Shown here piece by piece: positions 32,905 to 45,688 of a stretch of 64,000 bases of DNA. Each line of letters opens with the position of its first letter. Within the stretch, counting starts at the first letter, position 1. The translations under genes and the position numbers were made by a program. The DNA comes from Phymorhynchus buccinoides (taxonomy: Eukaryota; Mollusca; Gastropoda; Neogastropoda; Raphitomidae), in assembly GCA_017654935.2 (NCBI GenBank), contig CM065680.1:32720288-32784287 (forward strand). The letters are read 5' to 3'. Below the pieces are notes generated by a model that did not search any database, was not told the DNA's origin, and saw only the letters and a program-made list of their open reading frames with translations.

Positions 32905-34465
32905 GGATTGCAGGAGAGTCAGCATTGGGAAAGATCCCCAGAGAGAATTGCAGGAGAATCAGCATTGAGAAAGATCCCCAGAGATAATTGCAGGAGAATC
33001 AGCATTGAGAAAGATCCCCAGAGATAATTGCAGGAGTCAGCATTGGGAAAGATCCCCAGAGATAATTGCAGGAGTCAGCATTGGGAAAGATCCCCAGAGA
33101 TAATTGCTGGAGAGTCAGCATTGGGAAAGATCCCCAGAGATAATTGCAGGAGAATCAGCATTGGGAAAGATCCCCAGAGATAATTGCAGGAGTCAGCATT
33201 GGGAAAGATCCCCAGAGATAATTGCAGGAGAATCAGCTGGGAAAGATCCCCAGAGATAACTGCTCAGCATTGGGAAAGATCCCCAGAGATAATTGCAGGG
33301 AGTCAGCATTGGGAAAGATCCCCAGAGAGAATTGCAGGAGTCAGCATTGGGAAAGATCCCCAGAGATAATTGCAGGAGTCAGCATTGGGAAAGATCCCCA
33401 GAGATAATTGCAGGAGAATCAGCAATGGGAAAGATCCCCAGAGAGAATTGCTGGAGAATCAGCATTGGGAAAGATCCCCAGAGAGAATTGCAGGAGAATC
33501 AGCATTGGGAAAGATCCCCAGAGAGAATTGCAGGAGAATCAGCATTGGGAAAGATCCCCAGAGAGAATTGCTGGAGAATCAGCATTGGGAAAGATCCCCA
33601 GAGAGAATTGCTGGAGAATCAGCATTGGGACAGATCCCCAGAGAGAATTGCAGGAGAATCAGCATTGGGAAAGATCCCCAGAGAGAATTGCTGGAGAATC
33701 AGCATTGGGAAAGATCCCCAGAGAGAATTGCAGGAGTCAGCATTGGGAAAGATCCCCAGAGAGAATTGCTGGAGAATCAGCATTGGGAAAGATCTCCAGA
33801 GAGAATTGCAGGAGAATCAGCACTGGGAAAGATCCCCAGAGAGAATTGCAGGAGAATCAGCATTGGGAAAGATCTCCAGAGAGAATTGCAGGAGAATCAG
33901 CATTGGGAAAGATCCCCAGAGAGAATTGCAGGAGAATCAGCATTGGGAAAGATCTCCAGAGAGAATTGCAGGAGAATCAGCATTGGGAAAGATCCCCAGA
34001 GATAATTGCACGGAGTCAGCATTGGGAAAGATCCCCAGAGAGAATTGCAGGAGAGTCAGCATTGGGAAAGATCCCCAGAGATAATTGCAGGAGAATCAGC
34101 ATTGGGAAAGATCTCCAGAGAGAATTGCAGGAGAGTCAGCATTGGGAAAGATCTCCAGAGAGAATTGCAGGAGAATCAGCATTGGGAAAGATCTCCAGAG
34201 AGAATTGCAGGAGAGTCAGCATTGATTGCAAGTCAGCATTGGGAAAGATCCCCAGAGAGAATTGCAGGAGAATCAGCATTGGGAAAGATCCCCAGAGATA
34301 ATTGCAGGAGTCAGCATTGGGAAAGATCCCCAGCCAGCATTAAAGATCTCCAGAGAGAACTGCAGGAGAGTGCATTGGGAAAGATCCCCAGAGACATTGC
34401 AGGAGTCAGCATTGGGAAAGATCCCCAGAGAGAAGCAGGAGAATCAGCATTGGGAAAGATCCTTA
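32905..34465 (+). repeat. 40-bp minisatellite, left arm
   Basis: About 39 units made of 'agcattgggaaagatcccc', 'agagagaattg' and 'caggagaatc'. Some units lose 3 bases (gagtc for gagaatc) or read 'gataattg'. The last units are ragged. Because 40 is not a multiple of 3, one strand is open in all three frames and each frame cycles through the same 40 residues. This is a property of the unit and not evidence of coding. Confidence 0.92.
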
Positions 34466-34689
34466 TAGGCAAATTTATCCTCGTGCAGCAAAGAAAAGCG
34501 CTAGTTTGGGCATCATATTTCACCAAAGACAAACCTGAAAACAAAATCTATTTAGCGGAGAAAGTTAATTCTTAAATTACCAAAACTAATCACAGATTAT
34601 TAATGATTCAAAAACATGTAAAAAAAATATATACATATTAATAATAAATATTTGCCGAATAACAAAGATTGGCATAAGGCTGTGTCAGA

Positions 34690-35560
34690 CAATTGACTAG
34701 GCTAGAACACCAAGGCTACATCAAAGTGTTGCTATGCTATGCATAGCTGGTATTGTTTTTAGCCATGACAAGCTCCTTTCATTTTCAGTCTCCAAAATTC
34801 GAAGTCATAGTGTGGCTGCCCACGGGGCAGGGTAATCAAAAACGGTCACACACGTATTGTTCTCATCCCTAACTGGTGCATTTGTAGAATAGTGTTCGAT
34901 GTTGAATCCTGGAGTCTTTTAGCCAAGGTAAGACAACAACAACTGTGAGAACAATGTCAGGGTTTCTTGAACTGGATAGCATGGCCTAAAGATCAAAACA
35001 TGCAGTCACAAACCTGGCACACTATATTTTATATTAATCCACCATGTTAGTTACAAAAAAGGAGCAACACATTTTGTTATGAAAAAAAGACCACAGAACA
35101 GCCACAAAAATGGTTAAGTAAGAATCTGCATCATCCTGAAACCAAAACATACAAAGTAAACAAAATACAAATATACCAAGAAAATATTTATAAGAATTTT
35201 TGCTAATAAGTAAGATCAGCATGCTCTGGCCTGAGGATCAAAGAAAGTTACCATAATTAATGAGAGTTCTTAATTTTCAAGCCACACAGATTAATGCCTC
35301 CTCAATCAGAGACCAGCAAAGTTGATGTGTTTCACACAGACTTGCACTATAATTTTCGAATACTATTTAGCGCTTTTTATCAGCACAAAGCGCACAATCA
35401 GCATAAAAAAACACACCTCACACACGCACACACACGCACAACAACACCACGCCGTATGTGCTCGAGCTTGGCGTTCTTGCACACAGACAGTCTATTCGAA
35501 AACAGTTAAACGCCTTGTAGTCGATAAACTACGGTTATGTGAAAATAACCAAATGTGCAC
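34690..35560. other. Spacer at the centre of the inverted repeat
   Basis: About 870 bp not shared between the arms. It holds a copy of the dispersed repeat also at 19832-19990 (here about 34830-34950). It also holds a CACAC-rich stretch at 35410-35450, and 'gaaaataaccaaatgtgcac', which resembles arm sequence next to the 154-bp MITE. No gene is seen. Confidence 0.8.
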
Positions 35561-35818
35561 AAACAGCCTTATGCCAAGGCGGTTCTCAGTTTGTATGTCA
35601 TCTTTTTGTTATCGGGCAAATAATTATTATTAATATGTATATATTTTTTTTACATGTTTTTGAATCTTTTCATTAATAATCTGTGATTAGTTTCCTGGTA
35701 ATTTAAGAATTAACTTTCCCTCCGCTAAATAGATTTTGTTTTCAGGTTTGTCTTTGGTGAAATATGATGCCCAAACTAGCGCTGGTTATCTTTGCTGCAG
35801 TTCTGAGGATAAATTTGC

Positions 35819-37452
35819 CTTTGGGGATCTTTCCCAATGCTGATTCTCCTGCAATTCTCTCTGGGGATCTTTCCCAATGCTGACTCCTGCAATTCTCTCT
35901 GGGGATCTTTCCCAATGCTGACTCTCCTGCAATTCTCTCTGGAGATCTTTCCCAATGCTGATTCTCCTGCAATTCTCTCTGGGGATCTTTCCCAATGCTG
36001 ACTCCTGCAATTATCTCTGGGGATCTTTCCCAATGCTGATTCTCCTGCAATTCTCTCTGGGGATCTTTCCCAATGCTGATTCTCCTGCAATTCTCTCTGG
36101 GGATCTTTCCCAATGCTGACTCTCCTGCAATTCTCTCTGGGGATCTTTCCCAATGCTGATTCTCCTGCAATTCTCTCTGGAGATCTTTCCCAATGCTGAC
36201 TCTCCTGCAATTCTCTCTGGGGATCTTTCCCAATGCTGATTCTCCTGCAATTCTCTCTGGGGATCTTTCCCAATGCTGATTCTCCTGCAATTCTCTCTGG
36301 AGATCTTTCCCAATGCTGACTCTCCTGCAATTCTCTCTGGGGATCTTTCCCAATGCTGATTCTCCTGCAATTCTCTCTGGGGATCTTTCCCAGTGCTGAT
36401 TCTCCTGCAATTCTCTCTGGGGATCTTTCCCAATGCTGATTCTCCTGCAATTCTCTCTGGGGATCTTTCCCAGTGCTGATTCTCCTGCAATTCTCTCTGG
36501 GGATCTTTCCCAATGCTGATTCTCCTGCAATTCTCTCTGGGGATCTTTCCCAATGCTGATTCTCCTGCAATTCTCTCTGGGGATCTTTCCCAATGCTGAC
36601 TCTCCTGCAATTCTCTCTGGGGATCTTTCCCAATGCTGATTCTCCTGCAATTCTCTCTGGGGATCTTTCCCAATGCTGATTCTCCTGCAATTCTCTCTGG
36701 GGATCTTTCCCAATGCTGATTCTCCTGCAATTCTCTCTGGGGATCTTTCCCAATGCTGATTCTCCTGCAATTCTCTCTGGGGATCTTTCCCAATGCTGAT
36801 TCTCCTGCAATTCTCTCTGGGGATCTTTCCCAATGCTGATTCTCCTGCAATTCTCTCTGGGGATCTTTCCCAATGCTGATTCTCCAGCAATTCTCTCTGG
36901 GGATCTTTCCCAATGCTGATTCTCCTGCAATTCTCTCTGGGGATCTTTCTCAATGCTGATTCTCCTGCAATTCTCTCTGGGGATCTTTCCCAATGCTGAT
37001 TCTCCTGCAATTCTCTCTGGGGATCTTTCCCAATGCTGACTCTCCTGCAATTCTCTCTGGGGATCTTTCCCAATGCTGATTCTCCTGCAGTTCTCTCTGG
37101 GGATCTTTCCCATTGCTGATTCTCCTGCAATTCTCTCTGGGGATCTTTCCCAATGCTGATTCTCCTGCAATTATCTCTGGGGATCTTTCCCAATGCTGAT
37201 TCTCCTGCAATTCTCTCTGGGGATCTTTCCCAATGCTGACTCTCCTGCAATTCTCTCTGGGGATCTTTCCCAATGCTGATTCTCCTGCAATTCTCTCTGG
37301 GGATCTTTCTCAATGCTGATTCTCCTGCAATTCTCTCTGGGGATCTTTCTCAATGCTGATTCTCCTGCAATTCTCTCTGGGGATCTTTCCCAATGCTGAT
37401 TCTCCTGCAATTCTCTCTGGGGATCTTTCCCAATGCTGACTCTCCTGCAATC
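35819..37452 (-). repeat. 40-bp minisatellite, right arm
   Basis: About 41 units, the reverse complement of the left array with more regular units. On the - strand all three frames stay open for hundreds of residues (for example 35742-37313 and 35776-37170). These frames run through the array and into its flank without splice or start signals, so they are treated as spurious. Confidence 0.92.
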
Positions 37453-38177
37453 CTGTCTCGGACAAGAGAGGGGAGATGTGTATTGGGGAAGGCATTATCA
37501 GTGAAAAAAATTCAGCCGTTCTCTGAATGGCACCAAAAAGCCTGAATATATACAAAGAACTTGTACTCCGCAGCTGACTGAAGTCAGTTTTTTTTACTCC
37601 CACCATTTCACCTACACTACAGCTGGGGATCATTGTGGTGAACTCACTCACTGCCTACAACAACACTAACACTTCCCACCTTCCACGTGGGAAGTGAGAA
37701 AGTTGGCTTCATTCTTTGCAAGGTTTGTAGGCTGCAAAGTTATCACTTTTTGTAACAGTTAGGTTTTTTGATGGCACAAACAGCTGCCTTTACTGTGTTG
37801 TGGTCATAATTGAACGTGACTGATGGACACACACCAGCACATAATTAGATTAACATGCACGAGCACATAATTATCATCGTTTCCTTTCATTTTGGGATAA
37901 GAAAAAGTTTTCATATGTTGACTCCTTTGCCAGTTTATATGAGTCAATACAATAGTAATGTGATAATACAATAATGGTTGCAAACTATAACATTGCTGGG
38001 AAGTAGCTATTCGAAAACAGTTAAACACTTGTTCGAAAACTTTGTTATGTGTATGTGGATTCTTACTTATACACTGATCTGTGCTTAGCAATTTCTGTTC
38101 AACATTTCAAGAATCTCAAAATGAACGTCTATGCTAAAGTAAATATTTCACTTGTGCAGGTTTGGTTATTTTCAGAT

Positions 38178-38333
38178 TACCGTATTTTATGGACTATAAG
38201 GCGATACTTTTTCCCCTAGACTGAGGTCCCTGCACCTTATAATGTGGCTGATAATAATAGTAAACTATAACAACAAAATCTGAATTTTGTGTAAAATTTC
38301 GGCGGTGCGCCTTATAATCCGTAAAATACGGTA
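38178..38333. mobile_element. 156-bp TA-flanked MITE, right-arm copy
   Basis: Mirror of 32031-32184 with TA and 'ccgtatttta' ends. A few base differences, such as 'ggcggtgcgc', mark it as a separate allele or copy. Confidence 0.85.
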
Positions 38334-38507
38334 CTGCAGATTGTGAAGACAGCCGTTTGTGATAAGAATGAATGTAAACGCAACATGTGATAAGAATGAA
38401 TGTGAATGTAACTTATGATAGCAACTATGCAACTTAATTTTGGGCCTTAGATTTTGTTGGTCAGCGCTTTTGCCACGACAGGTTCCACTGGACTCCACCA
38501 ATGTGGC

Positions 38508-40326
38508 CAAGCAGCAGTGTGCTTTAGTGGGCTGCTTTCAACAGAATCGTTTGCTCTCTGCACTAATGGTTTCAGCAGTGTGCTTTAGTGGGCTGCTTTC
38601 AACAGAATCGTTTGCTCTCTGCACTAATGGTTTCAGCAGTGTGATTTAGTGGGCTGCTTTCAACATAATCGTTTGCTCTCATGGTTTCAGCAGAGTGATT
38701 TAGTGGGCTGCTTTCAACATAATCGTTTGCTCTCATGGTTTCAGCAGAGTGATTTAGTGGGCTGCTTTCAACATAATCGTTTGCTCTCATGGTTTCAGCA
38801 GAGTGATTTAGTGGGCTGCTTTCAACATAATCGTTTGCTCTCATGGTTTCAGCAGTGTGATTTAGTGGGCTGCTTTCAACATAATCGTTTGCTCTCATGG
38901 TTTCAGCAGTGTGATTTAGTGGGCTGCTTTCAACATAATCGTTTGCTCTCATGGTTTCAGCAGTGTGATTTAGTGGGCTGCTTTCAACATAATCGTTTGC
39001 TCTCTCTCTGCACTAATGGTTTCAGCAGTGTGATTTAGTGGGCTGCTTTCAACATAATCGTTTGCTCTCTGCACCAATGGTTTCAGCAGTGTGATTTAGT
39101 GGGCTGCTTTCAACAGAATCGTTTGCTCTCTGCACTAATGGTTTCAGCAGTGTGCTTTAGTGGGCTGCTTTCAACAGAATCGTTTGCTCTCTGCACTAAT
39201 GGTTTCAGCAGTGTGCTTTAGGAGGCTGCTTTCAACAGAATCGTTTGCTCTCTGCACTAATGGTTTCAGCAGTGTGCTTTAGTGGGCTGCTTTCAACAGA
39301 ATCGTTTGCTCTCTGCACTAATGGTTTCAGCAGTGTGATTTAGTGGGCTGCTTTCAACAGAATCGTTTGCTCTCTGCACTAATGGTTTCAGCAGTGTGCT
39401 TTAGTGGGCTGCTTTCAACAGAATCGTTTGCACTACTGGTTTCAGCAGTGTGCTTTAGTGGGCTGCTTTCAACAGAATTGTTTGCACTACTGGTTTCAGC
39501 AGTGTGCTTTAGGGGGCTGCTTTCAACAGAATCGTCTGCACTACTGGTTTCAGCAGTGTGCTTTAGGGGGCTGCTTTCAACAGAATCGTTTGCACTACTG
39601 GTTTCAGCAGTGTGCTTTAGGGGGCTGCTTTCAACAGAATCGTTTGCTCTCTGCACTACTGGTTTCAGCAGTGTGCTTTAGGGGGCTGCTTTCAACAGAA
39701 TCGTCTGCACTACTGGTTTCAGGGCAGTGTGCTTTAGGGGGCTGCTTTCAACAGAATTGTTTGCACTACTGGTTTCAGCAGTGTGCTTTAGTGGGCTGCT
39801 TTCAACAGAATTGTTTGCACTACTGGTTTCAGCAGTGTGCTTTAGGGGGCTGCTTTCAACAGAATCGTCTGCACTACTGGTTTCAGGGCAGTGTGCTTTA
39901 GGGGGCTGCTTTCAACAGAATCGTTTGCACTACTGGTTTCAGCAGTGTGCTTTAGGGGGCTGCTTTCAACAGAATCGTTTGCACTACTGGTTTCAGCAGT
40001 GTGCTTTAGGGGGCTGCTTTCAACAGAATTGTTTGCACTACTGGTTTCAGCAGTGTGCTTTAGGGGGCTGCTTTCAACAGAATTGTTTGCACTACTGGTT
40101 TCAGCAGTGTGCTTTAGGGGGCTGCTTTCAACAGAATTGTTTGCACTACTGGTTTCAGCAGTGTGCTTTAGGGGGCTGCTTTCAACAGAATCGTCTGCAC
40201 TACTGGTTTCAGCAGTGTGCTTTAGGGGGCTGCTTTCAACAGAATCGTCTGCACTACTGGTTTCAGCAGTGTGCTTTAGGGGGCTGCTTTCAACAGAATC
40301 GTCTGCACTACTGGTTTCAGGGCAGT
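38508..40326 (-). repeat. 54-bp minisatellite, right arm
   Basis: Reverse complement of the 30036-31853 array with the same order of unit variants: the 'gattatg' type at the end near 38.6-39.1 kb and the 'gattctg' type beyond. Individual units differ from the left array, so the two arrays have changed independently. Confidence 0.9.
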
Positions 40327-40515
40327 GGACCAGCTTTGGAATAAGCGGTATGAGAGTAATGGCACTGGATTGAAGATGGCATAGAAAAAACATTGCTTAA
40401 GAATTCGCAAGAATGTACTGTAATGAAATTGAACAAAGGGGGAATACTCTCTTTCTAATTAACTCTAATGTACTGTAATATTATTATTGACATGACATTT
40501 TGTATGTATGGGTTA

Positions 40516-40749
40516 TTAACCCCTTGACTGCCAGAGAAAATTAAAGAAAAAATCGTTGGGCAAATCATGCCAAAAAAGACTACTGATACAGTGATAGAGA
40601 CAATCTGGAAAAATGGTCTGGGGATATGGACCTCTTGGCTGTGTAAGAGCAAAAGCCAGCATGTTGGGGTTATTCCTCTTCATCTGATGACATCATCAGT
40701 GATGTCATCAGGTCAGTACGTAATACGTTGGTGGCAGTCAATGGGTTAA
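40516..40749. mobile_element. piggyBac-like MITE, right-arm copy
   Basis: Mirror of 29609-29844 with TTAA at both ends. It differs by several bases (for example 'acatgctggc' against 'atatgctggc' on the same strand). Confidence 0.8.
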
Positions 40750-42268
40750 TGCTTTTTGCTACGGAAATTTGCATCAATTGACTTGTCGAGTAAATCAAAA
40801 CCTTTTTTGAATTTTGAAATAAAGATAATTTTACCTATGTGTATTTTTTTTATATATATGTGTATGTTAGACTCGTCTATCTTTCTTCCATAGCCATTTC
40901 AAATTGACTAAGTCAGTCCCTCTTCACCTGTACAAGTTTTGCCTTTTCTTTCCATGTTCTGATAATTTGATGTTTTTTCTTGTTGATGCGTGCGTGTGTA
41001 AACATTTCAACTTGATTTGGCTGGACATTCTGTATGCATGCACTCTATGCATAGAAATTAGACCAGACACACACCCCTATTTGAAAAGGTACCGTTAATG
41101 CATATATTTCTTCAGATACAAAACTCATAGTATCCATCCACACTGATGTACCTATGCAAAAAGAACACAGAAAAAATCAACCACCCCACAGACATTTAGT
41201 ACAGTACAAACATTGAGAGAAAAAGAAAAGAACTGAACATCTGCCAGCTGCTAAGTTCATAACACAATGAAAAGCCCATAAGATAGATAATAAATGATGG
41301 GTAGGCTCTGCATTTGCAGTGACACGCTCTCTGGGGGAGAGCAGCCCGAATTTCAGAGATAAGTCTCTGTGACAAGAATATACCAAATGACAAAAAAACC
41401 CACCAAATAACCAAGATTATCTCTATCGCCGATTTCCTCTCCAGAAGTGGTTTTCTAAAGGATTATGTTTCAGCTTGTCCTTTTTAACCAAACAGCCCAA
41501 GCATGCCAGACTGTAAAGGCTTCACAGCTTATTCACTTCTAACGAAGTGTTAAGTTAACACTTAAAAAACCCAACAACAAACAAACAAAAAAAAAACAAT
41601 AATATTCACATTGCAAATAAAATGAGCTAACTAAACAAATGTTTTGCATTGTACTACCTTTATAGTTACAAATGATGGTTCTCTGTGAAATTCAGGCAGC
41701 CCTAACCTGGGGGCCGTTTCACAAGGGCTCAAAACGGTCTAAGAAACACCATTTGTTTGCTGATGACGTTTTGTTCTTGCCAAACACTGAGCAAGCGGCG
41801 AACTATCTGGAACTAGTAGGGGGTGAATACATTTCTTGTTGTTGATTGGTCCATTAAAGTTTGGTTAAAATAATACTTTTTTTTTACCAATCAGACAAGA
41901 GCTTGTAATATTCTTCTGCAAACGTTTTCGAAAGTGTTTCTTAGACCCCTTTTGGCGTAACAGTTATGCGCATGGCGACCGTCATCTAGAGAAACTTGAC
42001 CCTGGAGAGTGCATCGCCACTAGAGCAGCACCGCCAGTTTTGTTTTGTATTTTGTTGGTTATGCGTATGACCAAACAGGAAGGGGGTAAGGGCGGCAGTT
42101 CATAATCAACCACCCCTTGTGTTTTACATTCAAACAAGCAATGCTGAATTGTGAAGTGAACGGTGTGAAATGTTTTGAAAAGTCGCACTGAATCACATCT
42201 ACTTTTTCTCCAATAAGTTTGTAACAAGCATCAACACATCATCAAAAATTCTATACATTCATTCAAAA
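40750..42268. other. Mirror of 28089-29608, no gene recognised
   Basis: Near-identical reverse complement of the sequence downstream of ARMC8, with no added feature. Confidence 0.55.
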
Positions 42269-42490
42269 TACAGTGGAACCTCCCTTATAAGACTCCCTCC
42301 CACATAAGACCTGCTTCTTTGAGACATTGACCTTTGTAAGTATTAAAATTACCTCCCTTATAAGACCTCATTTTGGATGATTTTTGAAGGTCTTATAAGG
42401 GAGGTAATTTTAATACTTACAAAGAAGGGCAATGTCTCAGAGAAGTAGGTCTTATGTGGGAGGGAGTCTTATAAGGGAGGTTCCACTGTA
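42269..42490. mobile_element. 222-bp foldback MITE, right-arm copy
   Basis: Mirror of 27867-28088 with TA and 'cagtggaacc' ends. Hairpin arms are kept with a few changes ('gagaagtagg'). Confidence 0.85.
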
Positions 42491-42714
42491 TCAGCCATTC
42501 CCATGTATTTCAATTCAAAATTGTTTAACCCAAATGAACACTTAGGAGGGGTGGGGGGAGAACAAAATTAATGCAAAAAAAACAATATTAAATACGATAT
42601 CCAATTCACCATCAAACCGTTAATTCACATCCAAAATTGAGAATATAATGATGTTGGAGATGGAGATGTTTGGACACAGTATCCACAGGCTGTGTAGGCG
42701 CACCAGGTCTCTCT

Positions 42715-42763
42715 TTACTGCTGAATGGGCTGCTGTGTAAAATATCGAAGAGCATTCCGGGCT
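42715..42763 (-). CDS. ARMC8: ARMC8 last exon, right copy
   Basis: Reverse complement of the 27594-27642 exon, identical in reading, ending in TAA at 42715-42717. Splice acceptor kept. Confidence 0.88.
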
Positions 42764-43440
42764 CTGAAATCAGCAAATCATTGTTTTTTTGTCCCCATAA
42801 ATACATCAGTGAAAATAACATTTCTATCTAGAAATACATCCCAGGTGTTCCTAGATATCATCAAAGTGGCTAACAAAAACACAAAAATAAAGGGGAAGTA
42901 TAGTACATCGGAACGTTTTTAAAAAGTAATTTTTTAAAGATAAATTTTTATAAGCCAAGTCACAGTTTGTAGGGTTCACTTGTTTTCCCAAGATACATTT
43001 CATGAACATACTATTGACTTGAACATTTTGGACATATTTGGAAGTTAAAGAATAACAAAATTGCTTGGTGCATACCCTACCCCACCTCCTTTGATTTAAA
43101 GATAACACTGAAAAAACCCACGCTACTGCAAGATGACTGAAGTCAAGAGACAGAAAGTGAAACTAGTTTCAGCAATGTTTAATTTACAACATAAAACATG
43201 AATAAACCAAAGATATGAAAAAGATAAATTAAGCAAGTTTACACACAAGAAACAAAGTTTCTTTGCCACTGATAAAGAGTTAAATACACTAAGAAACTGA
43301 CACTAGAAATGGTGAATCAAAATAAAAGTAATGGGGCCTTACACTAACTACATCCTAACGACATGAAAGGGTGATAATTTTCAGACTGATTTGACCACGC
43401 CACCTAGTGACTTAGTCAGGGGCAGATAATTTTCTGTGGC

Positions 43441-43842
43441 TACCGTAAAATGCGGACTATAAGCTGCTACTTTTTTCCTCAACTTTGGCCCATGCGGCTT
43501 ATAGACTGATGCGGCTTATCTGTGGATTTTTTTTCCATTCTCTATTGATCAGTATGATTAAATGTTTCTGGACACATTCTTCAGCCTATTTTGAGCTTCA
43601 TTAGACTCAAAATTGGTTTTGGTAATCAATAGATTCCAATCTCATGCTTAAAGTGTCTGAGAACATTAAATACTTATGTTCTGATAGGAGAATGTCTATA
43701 TTTGTGTTGGTTTGCGCACATACAATTTTCTCTGCGGCTTATAAACTGGTGCGGCTTATATGTGAATGCATACCTAATATGTTGTCAATTTAAAGGATGC
43801 GGCTTATATACAGGTGCATCTTATAGTCCAGTTTTTACGGTA
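43441..43842. mobile_element. 402-bp TA-flanked MITE, right-arm copy
   Basis: Mirror of 26512-26916 with 'taccgtaaaa' and 'tttttacggta' ends. It sits in the same interrupted repeat, so insertion predates the split of the two arms. Confidence 0.85.
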
Positions 43843-43976
43843 TATACTTCTAGTTCTTGACTAGCAAGGGCGATAATCTTAAGTAGAAGGCGTTCGCATC
43901 TCAGTGCACGAGACGGGGGCAGAGAATTTTCAGTATAAAGCCTCATTCAGAAAGAGTAAACAAATTTTAAACATAC

Positions 43977-44073
43977 TTTTCCTGCACATTGGGTGTCTGC
44001 TCAGGTTTAGCCAGATCTTGCAAAATGGACTGAATGCCTTGCTCCCGCAAACACCCCCTGCGATTCACCACAC
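43977..44073 (-). CDS. ARMC8: ARMC8 exon, right copy (97 bp)
   Basis: Reverse complement of 26280-26376 with the same splice sites and reading, including CLREQGIQSILQDLAKPEQ. Confidence 0.9.
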
Positions 44074-44433
44074 CTGCAAGAGGGAATCACAACCAATCAT
44101 TTTTAACCTGAGAAATTTAACTTGAAAATTGTGATGTAAGTAAACGATATCAAATTAAGCATACATTTCACTTTTACTCCAGAGACAGCAAGTATCTGGG
44201 ACGAATGGAAGCCCACAAGAGAAATTCTTATCTTTCAAAGATTCTCCTGTAAAATTATCTGGGCAACACATACGAGACACAGAGACACAGAGAGAGAGAG
44301 AGCCAGTCATACTTAGGCATAGAGAAAGACAGAGGGAGAAAAAGAGACAAGAGAGGGGGATGGAGGAAGGAGGAAAAAAATTGTTTTAAATAATTTAGTG
44401 TGTTCTCTTGCGTGCCCATTCACAAAAGAGACT

Positions 44434-44454
44434 GGGGGGGGGGGGGGGGGGGGG
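44434..44454 (-). repeat. Poly(G) run, 21 bases
   Basis: Mirror of the 23-base C run at 25896-25918. Confidence 0.95.
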
Positions 44455-44638
44455 CAATAATTAACCTTAACAAACAAAATCAAATACATAGATCCAAACA
44501 AAATCAATGCACCGAGAGACAGAGCAAGAGAACAAAGAAAGAAAGAAAAAAGCTAGAGACAGAGAAACAAAGACAGAATGGACAAACATCAGACCTATGA
44601 CACAGTGCGGCCCAGGCCAGGTGTAGCATACCCCCTAC

Positions 44639-44714
44639 CTTCATCCTCCCCTGACAGCAGATTCTTCACCACAAGGATGCACGTCAGCAGAAGCTTCTCT
44701 TCCTTCGATGACCT
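44639..44714 (-). CDS. ARMC8: ARMC8 exon, right copy (76 bp)
   Basis: Reverse complement of 25638-25713 with the same sites and reading. Confidence 0.88.
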
Positions 44715-44879
44715 CTGTTAAGAATGCAGACAGCAAGTTACACGACACTCTTAACCTAAAAGAAAGGCTGCATGCAAGCCCCTCCCCTTCTCCCTCATTT
44801 TCACACCGCGTGATAGTCATCCTCAGAAAAAGAATTGAAACAAACAAAGCCTAAAGGGGCTCTATACTACTTGGCAAGG

Positions 44880-45150
44880 CGCAAAGGAGACCATTTTATG
44901 ACTGAATCGACTGCGCCATCTAGTGACGAGTCAGGGGCAGATAATGTTCAGTGGCTATAAACTACTACTTTGTGACACGCAAGAACTCTAATCTTATGTA
45001 GGTGGTGCACATGTTTCAGTGCGCAGGACAGGGGCAGAGAATTTTCAGTGGCTATAAACTACTGCTTTGTGACACGCAAGAACTATAATCTTATTTAGGT
45101 GGCGCACATGTTTCAGTGCGCAAGACAGGGGCAGAGAATGTTCAGTATAA
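44880..45150 (-). repeat. Roughly 100-bp tandem repeat, right-arm copy
   Basis: Mirror of 25205-25470; words 'gggcagagaattttcagt' and 'tttgtgacacgcaagaa' recur. Confidence 0.75.
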
Positions 45151-45592
45151 AGCCTCATTGACGTATTTATACTCGTTTACGACTATGACGTGCCAGACAG
45201 CAGAGGGGGCAGCTACTATTCCGGCGGGCTGGGCTAAGATTTGTTTATAGTGGAGAAGCCTTGCCCAGGGTACATTTTTCGGCCAAAGGGATGCTCGAGC
45301 AAATCCGTTTGTCAGTAAAAGTGGAAAAGTTTTATCAGGCATGTCACACATTGGTTCTAAACGAACACAGAATGGGCTAAAACATCCCCGAGTCTTGCAA
45401 TATCACAATGTTTATTATCATGAGTCACTTTGCAAGTTGATAAAAAGATGAAGCTGTAAACTGAGTTTCCATTGCTGCATAGCTCTCACTCTCTCATTAC
45501 TATTGGCCCAAACCATGAAGCTAATATCAACCGAAGATAAACGATTAAAAAAAAAAGGCTTGCTGATGTAAAAATTGAAGCAGAGTGCTTAC

Positions 45593-45688
45593 CAACATAT
45601 TCTTCAGGTGATCCATGACATCGCGATTGTCCAGTACGGCTGCCTTGGAAATAAAGCCGGCAGCAATGTTGGCCAGAATGCACAGAGT
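45593..45688 (-). CDS. ARMC8: ARMC8 exon, right copy (32 codons)
   Basis: Reverse complement of 24665-24760 with the same reading, TLCILANIAAG to KNML. Confidence 0.92.

Larger units (their letters stand above)
22236..34690. repeat. Left arm of a very large inverted repeat
   Basis: From about 22.2 to 34.7 kb the sequence reappears in reverse complement at about 35.6-47.8 kb. Paired positions sum to about 70,353-70,360 throughout. Each arm has the ARMC8 3' exons, a foldback MITE, three other MITE types, a 54-bp array and a 40-bp array. Identity is high from about 23.4 kb inward, with scattered point changes, and falls off sharply between 22.2 and 23.0 kb. The outer limit on the right is set by the N gap, so the true arm may be longer. 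Confidence 0.95.

Noticed and set aside
34006..34575. Frame leaving the left 40-bp array into unique sequence
   Set aside because: The same junction in the right arm reads differently, so the frame is not conserved between arms.
35742..37313. Long open frames (523, 464 and 300 codons) in the 40-bp array
   Set aside because: The frame length comes from a stop-free 40-bp unit. All three frames are open at once and there is no start context, splice signal or family match.
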